Below, piece after piece: positions 51,056 to 64,000 of a stretch of DNA of 64,000 bases. This stretch comes from Lethocerus indicus (Eukaryota; Arthropoda; Insecta; Hemiptera; Belostomatidae). Each line of letters starts with the position of its first letter. Position 1 is the first letter of the stretch. Below the pieces are notes generated by a model, which was given only the letters and a program-made list of their open reading frames with translations, was not told the DNA's origin and did no database searches. A program made the translations under genes and the position numbers. The stretch lies in contig JACDQD010000105.1 in the NCBI GenBank assembly GCA_019843655.1, positions 4,960,001-5,024,000 on the forward strand, written 5' to 3'.

Positions 51056-51656
51056 CTAAGTCATCTCTATTAGGAGACATAATACAAAGCGCGCTGCACT
51101 GAAAGCTTTTAGTTCAACTCGACATATTTTCGCACCCATTACCAATAAAAAATATGGTATAGAGATTACTTCAGTACTTGAAATATACGGGATGAAAATT
51201 GAAACGCCATTAATCGTAGGATGGCATATTTTAGGAACTTGTTTATGTTCTAACAGTGAACTAACCAACCACCGCTCTGATCCTCCTGTTTATCCCATCA
51301 CTGATGTTAGATTTAATTTTATCCTCCAACATCTTTGTTCCTAGCAAAAGGATTTCTTTGCAGTTCGTACAATGATTTTTATATTTTGAAAATAACATTT
51401 TATTTACGTCACACGTTTTACAAGCTGTAGCGGGATCAACCCACATTATGTTATCAGCTTAATGCAGTGTCTATTTACCGCTCCAATTAATGATTTTAAA
51501 AATAAGAACGATGACGAGGTTATAAATATACCTTGCATAAGAACCACGTGTAACTGCAGCCTGTTTCCACATCGTGTCTTGTATCAATGTTCCAAAATTA
51601 GAGGCCGATGCCAATAATAGGAACAGAATACTTGAATAGAGTACTTTGCCAGTCAT
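51056..51656 (-). CDS. Possible small intronic gene on the minus strand (unidentified)
   Basis: Three successive minus-strand open frames lie here. The first starts at 51,656 with a signal-peptide-like MTGKVLYSSILFLLLASASN and could end at a donor near 51,532 (GCAAG then GTATAT). The second (ATG at about 51,446) carries CKTC and, 13 residues later, CTNC, a zinc-ribbon-like spacing. The third runs from 51,268 to 51,056. I could not find acceptors that join the first two in frame, so this is either a decayed gene or chance. It is not recognised as any known family. Confidence 0.2.
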
Positions 51657-54267
51657 GTCAGAACAGTAAATTAATGAGTATTTTTTTTAATATGCTTTAA
51701 GGACGATCGGTATGTCAGATTCCATTTAAGTTGGGCGTGTTTTAAACCTTTATTGAACTGTTAATTTTATTGTTTTAATCGAACGACAGCTTGGACAAAT
51801 GAAAATTTTCCATTCCGGGTACTTCTTCTGTTGGAATTTGTGTTTCGCTTTTCAAAACCAGAAAGGTGTCCGCAGTATGCTGACTGCGCACGTCGTTTTA
51901 TTGGGGGCCGGTTAGCCCTGCGAAGGCGTTGGATGGCGTCTTTGGCACGTGTCTCCTCATAAATTGTGGACTCATGTTATTGTGAACAGCGCAGTTGTTG
52001 GATAATAAACTATAACCGCGGGTGTCGCTTTATCGCACTCATGAACTGTCGTGGGAAATTGCTTCGCTGAATGTAGTCAGAATTCTTATCCCAAATTTTT
52101 CAGCTTGCCGTAAAACGAAATATCAGCTTTTATCTCCGTAATCATTTCCATCATAATAGTATTAATCCAATATCATATTATACTTTAGGCCAATGTACGT
52201 GATGTACATTTTTACTGTAGGAAATTAAAACTGCCCGTTGATTTCGTTAACGCTTAGCATAAAGTGATTATTATAAAAGTTGAAATAATGTTTTCAGAGG
52301 GACCAATAATTACTCAAAATATTTGATTGGGATTTACCTTAACTGTTAGTACTTTTTATCGCATGTTTGATATTGAAGTGACCTTGCCTTGCGATACCCA
52401 GTCCAATAGCCACTTACTAGTTCCTTTTGGTTTAATCTGGTAGAACAGGATGAGGACCATTTATTTAACTGTGTGTTCATTCCATTACTGTCCACTTGTA
52501 AGCTCTGAATGGGCACTTATCTAAAGCTGCAGCTGATCATTATTCTAATAAATAATCTTAGATTAAATTAATTTATTATTGTTAGTAGTAGTATTATAGT
52601 ATGATAATAATAGGTTAGTGCATTTTATTTTGTTATTTCCAACAAATATTTGTTTAAGTCATTCGTGCATAGTTGCGCGAAAATCATTTCAAAAAATCAT
52701 TTCAGTTTGTACGTTCGTAATATTTATCCAATGAGTTTGTTAAGAACACAAAATATTTATAATACAGTGTAGTCTGTATTGAAAGGTTTGGAGCGTTGGG
52801 CCGTACCCCTTCGTCAAGGTTCTGAGAGAGATCATCGCGTTAGGTGAAGCGTAAAATTGCATAAACCGTTTTAGTCCAGTCGATATGCAAACAAATGAGT
52901 TTCGCATTATACTCCAATAAGTTTTTTGCGTTACAAGGGGAAAAAAGGTATTGCAAAAGACTTCGGTAGTCCTTTTACCCTTTTCAAAGTTCCGGTGAGT
53001 TCGATAGATGCTAATCGGCTAACCTTTTCTGCGTAAACTGGCATTTTATTTGAGACAGGTTTTTCATGGAAGCGCCGTTTTTCCGAGCGAGCTGAATGGG
53101 TTTCGATTTTATCCTTTTAGTGCCGATTTCCATTCAAGATAAATCGGTCGTAAAATCGTTACCGGGAAAATTTCGTATTTTGTTAGAACTTAAATTCTCG
53201 ATATTATTCTCATACTTATTTGAACTCTTATAGATTGGATTTTATTTTAAATATATTAATATACGCATTAATGGTAGTTTCTGTTCTTGAATGGAGATAC
53301 TGTTATGCCGTCAGCCAATTTTTCTGAGTTAAAGAAGATACGAACGGATATTAAGACATTACATTTTGGAACGCTTCGGTAATATTTAGATTAATACGAC
53401 AATATATACATATATATTAGGAGTTTCCAGACCTTTTGAAGAAAGCGCTAACAATAAATCGACGAGGGGACTTAAAATATTGCATAATTCGAAAACTTGC
53501 TTTCACCAATGGCCAATGTCGTGAAAATACTCCCGGTCTAATCCATGTTCAAACTTTCATTTCTGCTTTTACTTTAATTAGAAACTCCTTGACCTATTTA
53601 ATGCAAAAATCTTTCCCCTTATATAGAACAGGTAGAGCGGAGTACCAGAGAACTAATCGAACGGACAAATTGTTGTCTAGTGAATGATATCCGAATCGTT
53701 AATTAATTGCTTTCTTGGAGAAAGGTTACAGAGGCTCTTTTTCACTTTTGTTGCACCATCTCTAATAAATAATTATAATAAACTATAACTTTTATAATTG
53801 TTTTTCAATAATTTCATAACAAAAAAGCGTGTACCACTTTTCAATGGTGAAGGGCATATTAGTAAAGCATTTTTACGCTCGAACTACGAACTTGTGTGTT
53901 ATTTTCAGTTGTAAGAATATAAAATCATGTGTTTCGAGTTTTAGTCCAAGAAAAGTCACGTTCGTATCCGCTTCCCCCGGCATGGATTATAATAAATTCA
54001 GGTCACGGATCTAAACTACGGTCACGTCGGTCTAACCTAAGTCCGCTTAGATCTTACAAAATGTGCTTTAAACGGTCCACATTAAAGAAAGGTAATCTTT
54101 CCTTTCTTATGTTCTAACTTCATTTGTTCTATTTCACCAGCTTCTCTGGGTTCTCTTTTAGTATTTGTCATTTTCGTAAAAACTTTAATTTTGAACAATT
54201 ATCTATTTTCTTCCATTTCTGTCATAGGGCAACAATGCTAATGTTGCGTATGGGCAATATATGGGGC

Positions 54268-54268
<1 letters not shown>

Positions 54269-54311
<43 letters not shown>
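54269..54311. repeat. (TA)21 dinucleotide repeat
   Basis: Alternating TA over 43 bp, the second such tract in the bunched intron. Confidence 0.95.
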
Positions 54312-54313
<2 letters not shown>

Positions 54314-56161
54314 ATGCCACATATGTAACACACTTATCGCGGACGTTGGTCGTTAGTGGCAGCTTGGTTAATCGAATGGGGATTTAAGGAAAACTGTATT
54401 CTAGACATTTAGGTAATCAAGACCGGTTACAGGTTTACTGGTGTATTTATAAATGAAGGCGTTTTCTTATCAGTGTTAGGCACAGGGCGCGACGGACTAT
54501 CTCAGTTATAAATAAGTTGTGTAACCCCCCTCAAGACTTCCTTGTAATTCACTCCTGTTATTTGTCCATTGTCTTAACAACTCGCTTAAACATAAACGAG
54601 GCGTTATTCGTTTCGGGTTTGCTCTATTTTTTATGCGCACATACAACATCATATTGAATATGTAATATCTGTTGTATTCCCTCCTTGGATTTCCATAAAA
54701 CGTCTCTCTCCTTTTCGTTTTTCATGTTTATTGTATATTATATACCGAATATTAAGTCTCAAATTATAAAATAATAATAAATATGAGGTTCCACTAATTC
54801 AGGTCATATGCCGAGTGTTCAGAAAAGGAATGGTGAAACATAGCCGGAACTTACCATATTGAGGAGATGACTAATCGTCCAACCGGTAAAGCTGAACCCC
54901 TGAACATACCGTGATGTCTCTGTTCAATAATATTTGGTTGTTAGGTTTTTTTTATTCCTCTTTATTCCAATTTTAAACGATTCTGCCGTTGAAGTACCGA
55001 ATAAAATACGGTGCTGTTTTAGTACCGTTGTTTGAGAGATAAATACCATCCAGTGTGGCGTTCTTATCAATACGTTCGTGGTCATTTATCATTTGTTCGG
55101 TTTGTGAGATAAATCTTGTGATTCACCGCATCCTCTCTTTTTTATCTTGATCCGATAGAAATTGAACCTGAACCCTCAGGTTAGAATGTACCCATTATAT
55201 AATTATAAACTTACAATCTTTCGAAAAAGCCCTAGTAAGCCGTTTCCAAGTGTAATTGTCTGTCCACCAACGGTAACCATAGCACCGATAGCAACTACTA
55301 TTCATTTTATTTCACGTTGGTGTTACAGTTGACCGGCAACAGTTTCAATTATTTACTTTATTATGTGCAAATAATATTTGTGTGTGGACCATATTCTGAA
55401 CATGCAAATTTGAAGAATAGGTCTTCGCTTCGAATTTACGCGTTAAGTTGGTAAAACTAATGAATGAAATTACGTGGGGCGGGGGGTCAATTAGAATTTG
55501 AAAGCGAGAGCCAATTTTCGCTATTTCGAATTGAAGTATAAGAGGAATTTTTCGAACGAGGTTATATTAATAATTGACGTATGGCTGTTAGTACGAGAAA
55601 CGGGATTCTTAATTCGGGTCTCCCACTCGCTAGGCTGAATACCTCTCAACTCGAAGTTTGAAAATTATTACCGAATTATTAAAATTTAATTTGCCAGTCA
55701 AGTTTAAATTTTGGCAGCAAATCGAACAAATACGTTACGTAACATTGCAAGTCCTTTATTGTAAATACGATATCTGGAGCAGTGTATATGATAGATATTG
55801 TAGATTAAGTTTGGGCGCATGAAGGTAATAATTCCTAAAATTATTCCTAAAATGTTTTAATGCACTAGGAATGAAATCGTATAGTCGCATTTGAGGTAAA
55901 TAACATCGGGTTTACTCCATAGTGGGCTGTTGTGAATCTGTTCGTTTTCCTCGGTTTCCATTTTTACCAGTCCGTGCCCAGGACGTGCTCGGCGGTTCCG
56001 CTTCGGTGTCTCTTTCGGGTTACGTAAGTAATTGCCAAAAATTTCGACAGTAAAATATGGCCGTTTAGCGGTCGCCGGGCAGCTCGGAATTCCGAACACG
56101 TTAACATGGAGGCTGGCCGCTTGAGAAAGGAGACCTGTTTTCTCCGCCCCTAGCGGAGCGA

Positions 56162-56163
<2 letters not shown>

Positions 56164-56211
<48 letters not shown>
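56164..56211. repeat. (TC)24 dinucleotide repeat
   Basis: TC repeat, GA on the minus strand, in a locally GC-rich stretch. It resembles the tract at 48,379 and could bind GAGA-type factors. Confidence 0.95.
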
Positions 56212-56215
<4 letters not shown>

Positions 56216-57131
56216 CCGATATCGCGTGTGCAGTATTCGAAGGCGTCCCGGAATAAATCGTTGAAGAGTCCTTTCCTGCGGTCGTTTCACTTGCATTTCC
56301 TCCCCGCTCTGCCTTTCTATTGCCAAACTCGCCAGGCCTTCCGTTCACCGCAGCCTGGGTATAGATTGGTATTTATACTCACATCCCTTCTCCTTAGTGT
56401 AAGGACCACCACTCATTTGTAAAGCGCATAATGAGGCACCGTTCCTCATTTCGCAGTACAAATGAAGAGAAAAAAAGATGCAATTTCACAGGCATCAGCC
56501 TCCTGGGCTTAAAATCGTTCCCCTTCTTATGTATCTAACGTTCATGCCTCAGTACTTATGAGGGATGTTTTTAATGGGTCCGGTGGGGAAACACCTTTTG
56601 TTGTAATGCGCGTTATTTAAAATTTCTCTACTGTCCGTATTAAAAAATGTCTTTTAGATGATACAAGAGCACCTTGATAAGTAATTTCAATTCAGACAGT
56701 ATTCGACACCGATTCCTGCCGTGCGCCTCTCCCTCGATGTAGTTTTGTGTCGACCTGTTCCCCCTTTTGTGCACACTGAGTCATGCCGCAAAAACTTGAT
56801 CTCCCCACCATGGCCGTGTGGTTCTCCTTCTGCACGCATCTCAACTAGACATGACTGCCTCGTGCGTCCTTCCTTGCCCTAGTTAATAGCGATATTATTG
56901 TCGTAAACTCCGTTCTTACTCTGGCTTGTCATCCGTTGGTCTGAAAAACAAACGTCTGTGATGATGATATAGGATATTTATATTTATTAACTAGACCCAA
57001 TTCGTGAAACAGAATTTAGCAGTTGAAGGTGTTTTAAATCCATAATAAGCCTCTACGTATTTTAAAACTTTCACACATGCCACCAAGAGAGTATGAATTA
57101 AGAAAAGATGTATCCGTATTTCATATAGTGG

Positions 57132-57206
57132 TTTCAATTGAAAATGAATTCAATTGAAATTCGTTGAAAACGTTAATGGATGTATGTTTGTTAACATACA
57201 TCCATT
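57132..57206. repeat. Two adjacent perfect hairpins
   Basis: Hairpin 1: stem TTTCAATTGAA at 57,132-57,142 pairs with 57,149-57,159 across a 6-nt loop. Hairpin 2: a 14-bp perfect stem AATGGATGTATGTT at 57,175-57,188 pairs with 57,193-57,206 across a TGTT loop. They are 15 bp apart. They could be remnants of inverted-repeat element ends or cruciform-forming DNA; the loops are too small for a typical microRNA precursor. Confidence 0.85.
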
Positions 57207-60050
57207 CTTCCTTTTGTTCATCGAAACGATGAAACATATGACCAGAAGTATGGAAAAGATGTAGTGAGTTCTCTATGTGAAAGTGCTGTAAGCGAAACTT
57301 CGCAAGAAAGATATAATTTTTCCATTCGCCCACTCGGCCTCTCATTTTATGGAATGTAATCGACAATTTTTCACTTATTGTTCGAACATATTGCTTGGCA
57401 AGATCAGTTCCCTGAAAAAAATAAATTCTCTTTACTGCCGAAAATATATAAAAAAAAAACCCTACGGAAAAAACTAGAACCCAGGTAACGTTTTGGCAAC
57501 TGCGTCCAAACTAACTACACGTGTGTCAACAAACGTCATATTAGCGTGTCCTGATTTTTGGCCGTTCACTGCATGTGTTTAATTTTGAAGTAAAGATATG
57601 CATAAGACAGCGGCCCTTCTCGAAAGTTTAGATGGATATATCCTGTTTCGGCATCCATATGGAATACGTCACGTTCTTATTCAAGAGGTTCCCCCTAATG
57701 GGTCCCAGTCACATGTTTTATATCACCCGACCAGAGGGAGGTTTCTTACTCCGGTATTTGCTTTAATTTTCTGAATGAAAAATTTAAATATTTATGATTC
57801 AAATCCCTATGATTGTCCCTTATATTTTTTCAAAAAACAAAGGATAAATTAGTGCGTTAATGAATCTTAATGAGGATTACCGTTGGTTCTTTTTGCAGTG
57901 TTCGTTATTAATACAATCGTTAAATTGTTTTTAATTTTACAAATTCATTTATGAATAGTATTTCTTTTGTTGTAACAAAGTGTTCTACCATTACCGAATT
58001 GACTTTACAGTGCGCCTAATATTTAATTCTGAGTGTATACAAAGATTCTTCCGCAACCTTTATGTTTCAGGGTCTAAAGTTAAATGTCATTAATAGAGCA
58101 ATAAATTGGCAGAATGTAATCACTGCAGTAGGAATTGTCCACATTTCGTTGTCGAACCTTGGTCTGTTTGACTGGCTGAAGGTTAGCGGCGACGCAGGTA
58201 CATTTAAACCACTTGGGAGCTCGTAAAGTGAGATCTTCCCGGAAAATATTGCTTTACAAGCTCCCGTTTGTCTCTTTTTGTCTCAGCTTCGTTTACAATT
58301 ATGAGGCATTCAATACTTCCGTGTAATTGATCGAACGTCCCTGGAGCAGCCGGCCTTATTGCAGGCGCCTGGTTACGCGCGGGCTCAGATTTATAAAATT
58401 TTTTTGTCTCGAATGATAAAAATACAAATACTATCTTTACTGGTGATATCAGTACGTCGAGTTTATAAATGTTCGTGTATACGCTCACACTGTTTAATTC
58501 CGACGACATTCCTTTGAATTTGCGCGGATTGAGTTTCTAATATACAGAGAGAGAGAGCCCCTTTCCGATATGTTGATGTTAATGCCGTCTACGTACGCCG
58601 AGTACGCTATTTCCTCAACTGTGTTTGTTTATTGTCTCCTCAAATTATAAATACGTCTTCACAGAGTACAAAAATACCCGGCTCGATCCGTGTACCGAGC
58701 TTATAATAGAGCCGAACTTATTTGGGCTCTAAGGCCAAACCAGAAGGCGAACTAGAAGATTAGTTTGCTTTCTCGCTTTTATCGTCCATCTAATTGCGCG
58801 TTAACAGTGCATCCATTTTCATTAGTCGTATTCATTTATTTATAACGCAGGGATGGCTTATCCGTTTCGCGATGGTTACTTTAAAGCCATAGTCTGGAAA
58901 ACTTGAATCTAAGGACTCAATTTCAGATAGTAGTTAAAATTTAGTCAGTGAAGTAATTGGGTACAGAGCTCGAAATATAATATTTCTGCAGAGGTGTAGA
59001 GTGTCCCTGGTTAACACTTAACCTTCCGGAACCGGGTAAATGTCTTAGGAATCTTTTGCTGTTATAAATTTTTTATAAACCTATCGTCCGATGAGAACAT
59101 GATTCATAAGGATTTTTTCCATTCAAAAGTACTTTTAGAGTCGTTCGCGTTTATTTGTTTTTTCCACTACAAACCTTTTAATATAAATCAAATTAGATAT
59201 CTGCGTAGACAAGAAGCTATTTTTGTCTCAGTCTTACTGAGAAAAAAAGGACTATCACCGTTCGGTCTTCAATGAAACTACAATCCTAAATTCAGTATTC
59301 AACAAAAGTGCCTAGTTTTACTGCATACACAATTCAGTTTTCTGTACATATAACGATTCTCGAAAATTAACTGAGTTCAAAAATTGTAATTAATGGGTCC
59401 CTCCTATTTTATGGTTGGGGTGACTGCACCATTGTAGATGATTACAATATCTTCCTCCCAATACAGTGAATGTATGATATATCCAATGGGTTTTTCGTAT
59501 AGTGGCACTAAAAATAAGATGTCTCCAGGTTCTTCTCGGGATTCAGCGCCGGTCCGGTGGCCGCTTCGCGTTTTCCCCCTTTTCGTACCGCCCGTCCTTC
59601 TATTTCTGTCTGGGACGGACGCGAGCAAACGTATTTCCCCCCTGTACAGCTGAATGCGGCCTCTCCAGATAGGATTCTCGGTAAATCGGGCAAACCTTGT
59701 ATGACTGTAGCTCGGAAGAATGCCGCTACAAAAGTAGCCTCTTCCCAACGATAGAATTATCGCCCCCAACGTTCGTCCCGCTTAAATCCGCCGGTTGATA
59801 TTTCAACAGTTATCCTCTAATTTCAGGATGTCGCGGGCGGGCTACGGACAGGAGACAAATGTTCGGAAAAATGCAACCTTACATTTTATATAGGTCGCCA
59901 CCGACCGATTTCCAACGTTGCGTTGTGACATTGTACGCATTGTAATTTCAATCTCAAACCTATTCCAATAATCAAATGTTTGCCTTTTACTCGGATTTCA
60001 TTCGAGAAGTTTTCTTTAGTAATGCATACTTGTATATAGCGTTTCCGGGT
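57207..60050 (+). other. Bunched intron, AT-rich with a GC-richer patch
   Basis: GC-richer sequence at about 59,520-59,760 yields overlapping frames on both strands without domains. Nothing else was recognised. Confidence 0.55.
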
Positions 60051-60131
60051 GAAATTCAACTTTTTACAAGTCAAATTCAACTTCTTCCAAGTCATTCACC
60101 TTTTCCAAATCAAATTCAACTTTTTACAAGT
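60051..60131. repeat. Short tandem repeat, four units of about 21 bp
   Basis: Three 21-bp units of the form (G/C)AAATTCAACTT..(A/C)CAAGT start at 60,051, 60,072 and 60,111, with a shorter 18-bp variant unit at 60,093. The repeat gives a periodic KFNFLQV-like frame that has no other support as coding sequence. Confidence 0.85.
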
Positions 60132-63100
60132 GCAATTTCGCGTTAGGAGCGTGTTCGGAATTAATTCTGCAATCATTTTTCCTCTAGACGCTCTTTTTAA
60201 TACGTTAGGCAAGTTATTTTATACAATTTCTTTTGTTTCATGGTGTTTAAGCACAAACAATACTATCGTACTCTGTGAGTCGGTCGCCATCCTGCGTGTT
60301 ATTTCAGTACTTCGCTGGAGGTGTCTGTAAGTTCGAGTAGGCTGAATTGTCTGAGTTTATATATACCAACATTGTAGAATTGAATTGGAGCCAGGAAGCG
60401 AACCTTTGTCCTCGCAATTATTCATTGGAACTGCAATTTGTTTTTATTAATAGAGAGTAAATACGGCCGTTAGTTGACACAACTTGCGAGGTGGTCGCTT
60501 CCTTGTATCGATTAATAGCTGGGCTCCTTATATGGTTAAGAGATAGTCGCCGGTGGATTGGTGCTAAACTGCAACACCTCGTTGGCCTCATTATTGCATT
60601 TAAAACTAAAATTTGCAGTTGTAATTCTAAAAATCATACGTGAATTCGTCATTCCGTATTTTGTTTTGAGATCCTTCAGAAGTTTAACGTCTCGCGTTAT
60701 AAATTTTTGAAAGGTCTAGAAACCAAAAATATTGCACATACCGCGTGCTATAATCCCGCGCGCTGTGATAAGAGTGAAGACAATTTTGAGCGTGAATTTA
60801 CAGAAAGTATCATCAGCTTCCAAAGTTCATTTAAATATCTTAAATCAGTAGGGTTTTGGTCGTTTGGCATTTTCACCATTCGTCAAACTTCAAATCGGAT
60901 ATATTTAGTACTATTTATTATCTGGCTGCGCTATTATCATTACTGCACCAGACTCGTCACGGCATGTTACATTCTTTAGATTTCCTTTTTGAAGTTTCAC
61001 AGAAAATAAAAAATGTAGAAGCCTCGGTAAAAACCAAGGTTCTTTGTCTCCCCCGAGCTTCATTGTTCTATAACTTCCTCTTGATGTCATTCCTGTTACC
61101 GGCGAGTGTACATCAGTGGCGACACCTTTACATTACATGTTTCCGGCGGTACCCGTTGCCAGTCAGCGTGTTTCCCCCTGTCATTTCTAAATTTGTGTCA
61201 CAATGCTCGCGCTTATTTGAGCGAAACAATACACATTGTGAAATGAATGTACGTTTGATCCCGGCCGGTTATATTTAGCCGTTTACATTAACAACTGTTT
61301 ATTTGAATAGTTCGGTCCACCTTGTTCTGTGCTTCAGACATCTGCGTACGGCCTTCTCCTTCTTGGCGAATCCACTTTGTGAACTTAACTCACAGAGCGG
61401 ACCATTTTAAGTTAAAATTGGCTTGGATAAATTCCTGCTGGGCTTTTTTTATTCTACTAGAATAAAAACTCTTACATGATTCTCAACAGAATGCGATATT
61501 GCGCCCTACGGGCGTACTCAAAATGAACGTCGTATTTAAAATAACTACTTTACGTACAAATGCTACCCGCCTCCCACTGAGGTGATTTATTTATATACCC
61601 AGTTGTACCGTGTCTGGTATAGGGATCTGTGCAGCTGTGTCTAGTGGGGAACTATTTACGGAAATTGGTTTAAGGCTGAAATAAGTACAAGGATACTCAT
61701 TCGTTTTTAGAGGGGGCTTTAATTACATGTCAATTTTCTGTACCACTCCAAATTTATGTCACAACTTGTCTTATCTGAAACTCTGAATGTTAGATCTTTT
61801 TGAAACAGTTTTATTTTAAATGTAACAACACATGAATTGAGATGGCTTATAATAACAAATAATTATTTGAATCACACACAAAAACACCTTTGGATTGATT
61901 ACGTCTCAAATTTCGCTTTCGGATTAAAGTATCACTAGTATTGTTGTTATCAAATTTTTTATACTTCCCGGAATAAAACGCGAATTTTTTTTCTTATTGG
62001 TTTATCGCCTATATCAGATTTCGAGTGGTACCATTAACAAAGTGTTACATATAATATTAATGACTTAGTAGAAAGAAACTGGATTCCTTCGTATGATGTA
62101 TCGGGGGTCACATTAAGACTGTTCGAAAACGTACTCTATTTTACAATGGCCTCGTTACAAATTTAACTAGCCCTGAGTTACAAGTTTTGGGCGATTTGAA
62201 CTTTTGAATTCGGGAAATAAGTTCGGAAGAAGGATTAGTAGTGCTGGCTTTCAGAAGGGAGTAATGGTATTGTTTTGCTGGTCGATTGCTCTTTCGAACG
62301 GGTCAGACGGGTTCTATTTTGAATGGTGTTAACTTTCTGGAACCGATACAGAGACCCGGTTGACCGATAAAGGAAGTTGAGGCGTCGTCGACAAGTGACA
62401 TGCCCCCTCGTGTCACCCTTAGACACAAAGATAGTAGATATCACGCTGACAGATTATTCTGATCTTTGACTTGTCTTCGATAATAACCTTGTTAAACAAT
62501 CCTTCTACCACCGATTCTGGATATAGTTCAGTTATGTCGTCGTTTGTTAGACCTTTCCTTATCTGGTTTCATTTCTGGTTATTTTTCCGGTTTTAAAATG
62601 CAAACGGTATTTAGTTGTAAATAAAAACGGGGACAGTGACCCCTCGGGTGGACCCAGTACTGTGCTTGTTCTGCCACGCACAATCCTATTTATTACTTTC
62701 TAAATGCGCAGTATAGATAAGTAATCTCAGGACCTAAAAAACAAACTTTTTTGTATTATATGTACAATAATACGTTTGTAATAAGTATGATATATATATT
62801 ACTAAAATAAATTTCTTTATTTTAATAAATGAAGTACATTGTAGGAATGGTTTTTTTTTAATAATATCTGGCGTTTACTAGTAAACTATTGTTCAACTAG
62901 TTATTTATTGATTTATTTTCCCTAGATATTGATGTTCTAGAGCATACTAAGTGCATTATGCTCGATGGTACCTAGCCTCTGTCCGTTTTCTTATCTTAAG
63001 TAATTATAATTTCGCAAGAATGATACAATGACTGTTTGAAATTAAATAATTATTTTGCTTTTGGGTCATCGTCGGATAAAAAGATTAGATTACAAATGAG

Positions 63101-64000
63101 CCCGAATTGTGATTTGGCATTGAGATTAGATATTACACGTGAACTTTGAAATTTATATTACCAATATTTGAACTTTCCCAGGTGTTTTTCATTTGGAATA
63201 GAAATATACAAGCATTATTTTTTTTCGTGTTAAATTTGTTTTCATCATATAAGACAAATTTAATTTTATATACATTTTTGTACTTTTGTACATAATCACT
63301 GATCTTACAATAACCTATATCTTCAATTTTTACCTGGAATAATGTTTACTTGAATTTGATTTATTGTGGTAGCTTGGAAAATGCTTCTAGCAGGTTTACT
63401 TGAAATTGAAATTTTTTAACAAGTAAAGAATTGAACTCGGTATGAAAGGATTCTAAGAAGGGCAAATTCTGATGTCTAGAAAATTTTAAAATTTCAATAT
63501 TAAAACAAATTTAAAAATGACCGCACCCGTACGAGTATTTTTTGTGATAATTGCCTTTTCAAACGTCCTCTAGAGAAAACATCAATTGTCCGTATTAACA
63601 GTGGTTTATTGATTAACTTTTTCTTAATTATAATCATTTCGTGTCACCTTATTTATGAATCACATAACGAATTATTTAGATTAGTGTTTATTATATTCAT
63701 GTTTATTATATTATATTTAATATGATCGATAGCCGGTGAAATGTCGAACTGTAATGGTCATCCAGGATGAATATTGTTAAAACAGCCTGATATTTGATTA
63801 TTCAATACCGGTACGCGGTTCTCAGATCAAGTTGCAATTAAAACCTGTCTGCTTTGGACATGTGGTCTGTATACTGCAAAATTTACGAAGGACAAAGCTC
63901 ATTACTTAGTTGTGTACTTGTCGGTCTTCACTTTCATTTGTGTTTCATCAGTGAAAACTTGCGTAATAGATTTTGTTTCTTGGTTTTGAACCCCCGGGTT
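60132..64000 (+). other. Bunched intron to the right window edge
   Basis: AT-rich, with short unsupported frames at 60,707, 60,856 and 62,235. No TSC-box exon (the invariant short helical domain plus leucine zipper of TSC22 proteins) was recognised up to the edge, so the intron appears to continue outside the window. Confidence 0.55.

Larger units (their letters stand above)
51657..57131 (+). other. Bunched intron, AT-rich segment
   Basis: AT-rich with a (TA)n tract at 54,269 and a (TC)n tract at 56,164, listed separately. GC-richer DNA around 55,920-56,350 gives a 163-codon minus-strand frame that includes the dinucleotide repeat; it has no domain. No gene is supported. Confidence 0.55.

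Noticed and set aside
55857..56348. 163-codon minus-strand frame
   Set aside because: Contains the (GA)n repeat in frame and no recognisable domain. Compositional artefact of a GC-richer patch.
57175..57206. microRNA precursor
   Set aside because: A 14-bp stem with a 4-nt loop is too short for a precursor hairpin.
32000..64000. Expected TSC-box/leucine-zipper exon of bunched
   Set aside because: I looked for the conserved TSC22 block downstream of both first exons and did not find it, so the rest of the gene is assumed to lie beyond the right edge.

Overview
This is animal nuclear DNA, most likely from an insect. Evidence: GT-AG introns, an AT-rich background with local CpG-rich promoters, a jockey-clade retroposon, and three recognisable arthropod gene families. 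The species cannot be named from the sequence.

Layout. (1) Positions 1-21,237 (+) hold a cluster of fatty-acid amide hydrolase 2-like genes (FAAH2, amidase-signature serine hydrolases). Copy C (15,811-21,237) is complete: 11 phase-consistent exons, 536 aa and a full Lys-Ser-Ser triad. Copies A (247-1,811) and B (12,335-13,903) are nearly identical 3' halves inside a 3.15 kb direct duplication. A has two 1-nt deletions in A-runs that break its frame. Between A and B lies about 8.9 kb of nested inverted duplications. It contains an internally deleted jockey-like retroposon with a 12-bp target-site duplication (its empty site survives in the other palindrome arm), a degraded copy of the exon 1-3 region of copy C, and orphan FAAH exon fragments. 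Much of 8.0-12.0 kb looks like interleaved, possibly misassembled sequence.

(2) Positions 21,814-27,543 (-) hold a complete 16-exon MFSD6-like major-facilitator transporter (834 aa), convergent with FAAH copy C.

(3) From 28,886 (+) to the right edge lies the 5' part of a bunched/TSC22-domain gene. It consists of one large first coding exon of the long (BunA/TSC22D-long) isoform, a candidate 42-nt cassette exon, and a candidate alternative first exon in a CpG island at about 38.2-38.7 kb. Both first exons end in phase 2. No exon for the TSC-box/leucine zipper was found, so the intron after 38,682 appears to run past the window end (>25 kb). This intron holds an 8-unit, 71-bp minisatellite with a CTCF-like G-rich core, a pair of CRE motifs, dinucleotide repeats, perfect hairpins and a possible second TATA promoter.

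The genes have no obvious shared pathway: lipid-amide hydrolysis, membrane transport and a growth-promoting transcription regulator. MFSD6-like and bunched are divergent over about 1.3 kb and may share a promoter region. The most unusual parts are the palindromic FAAH cluster and the regulatory candidates in the bunched intron.
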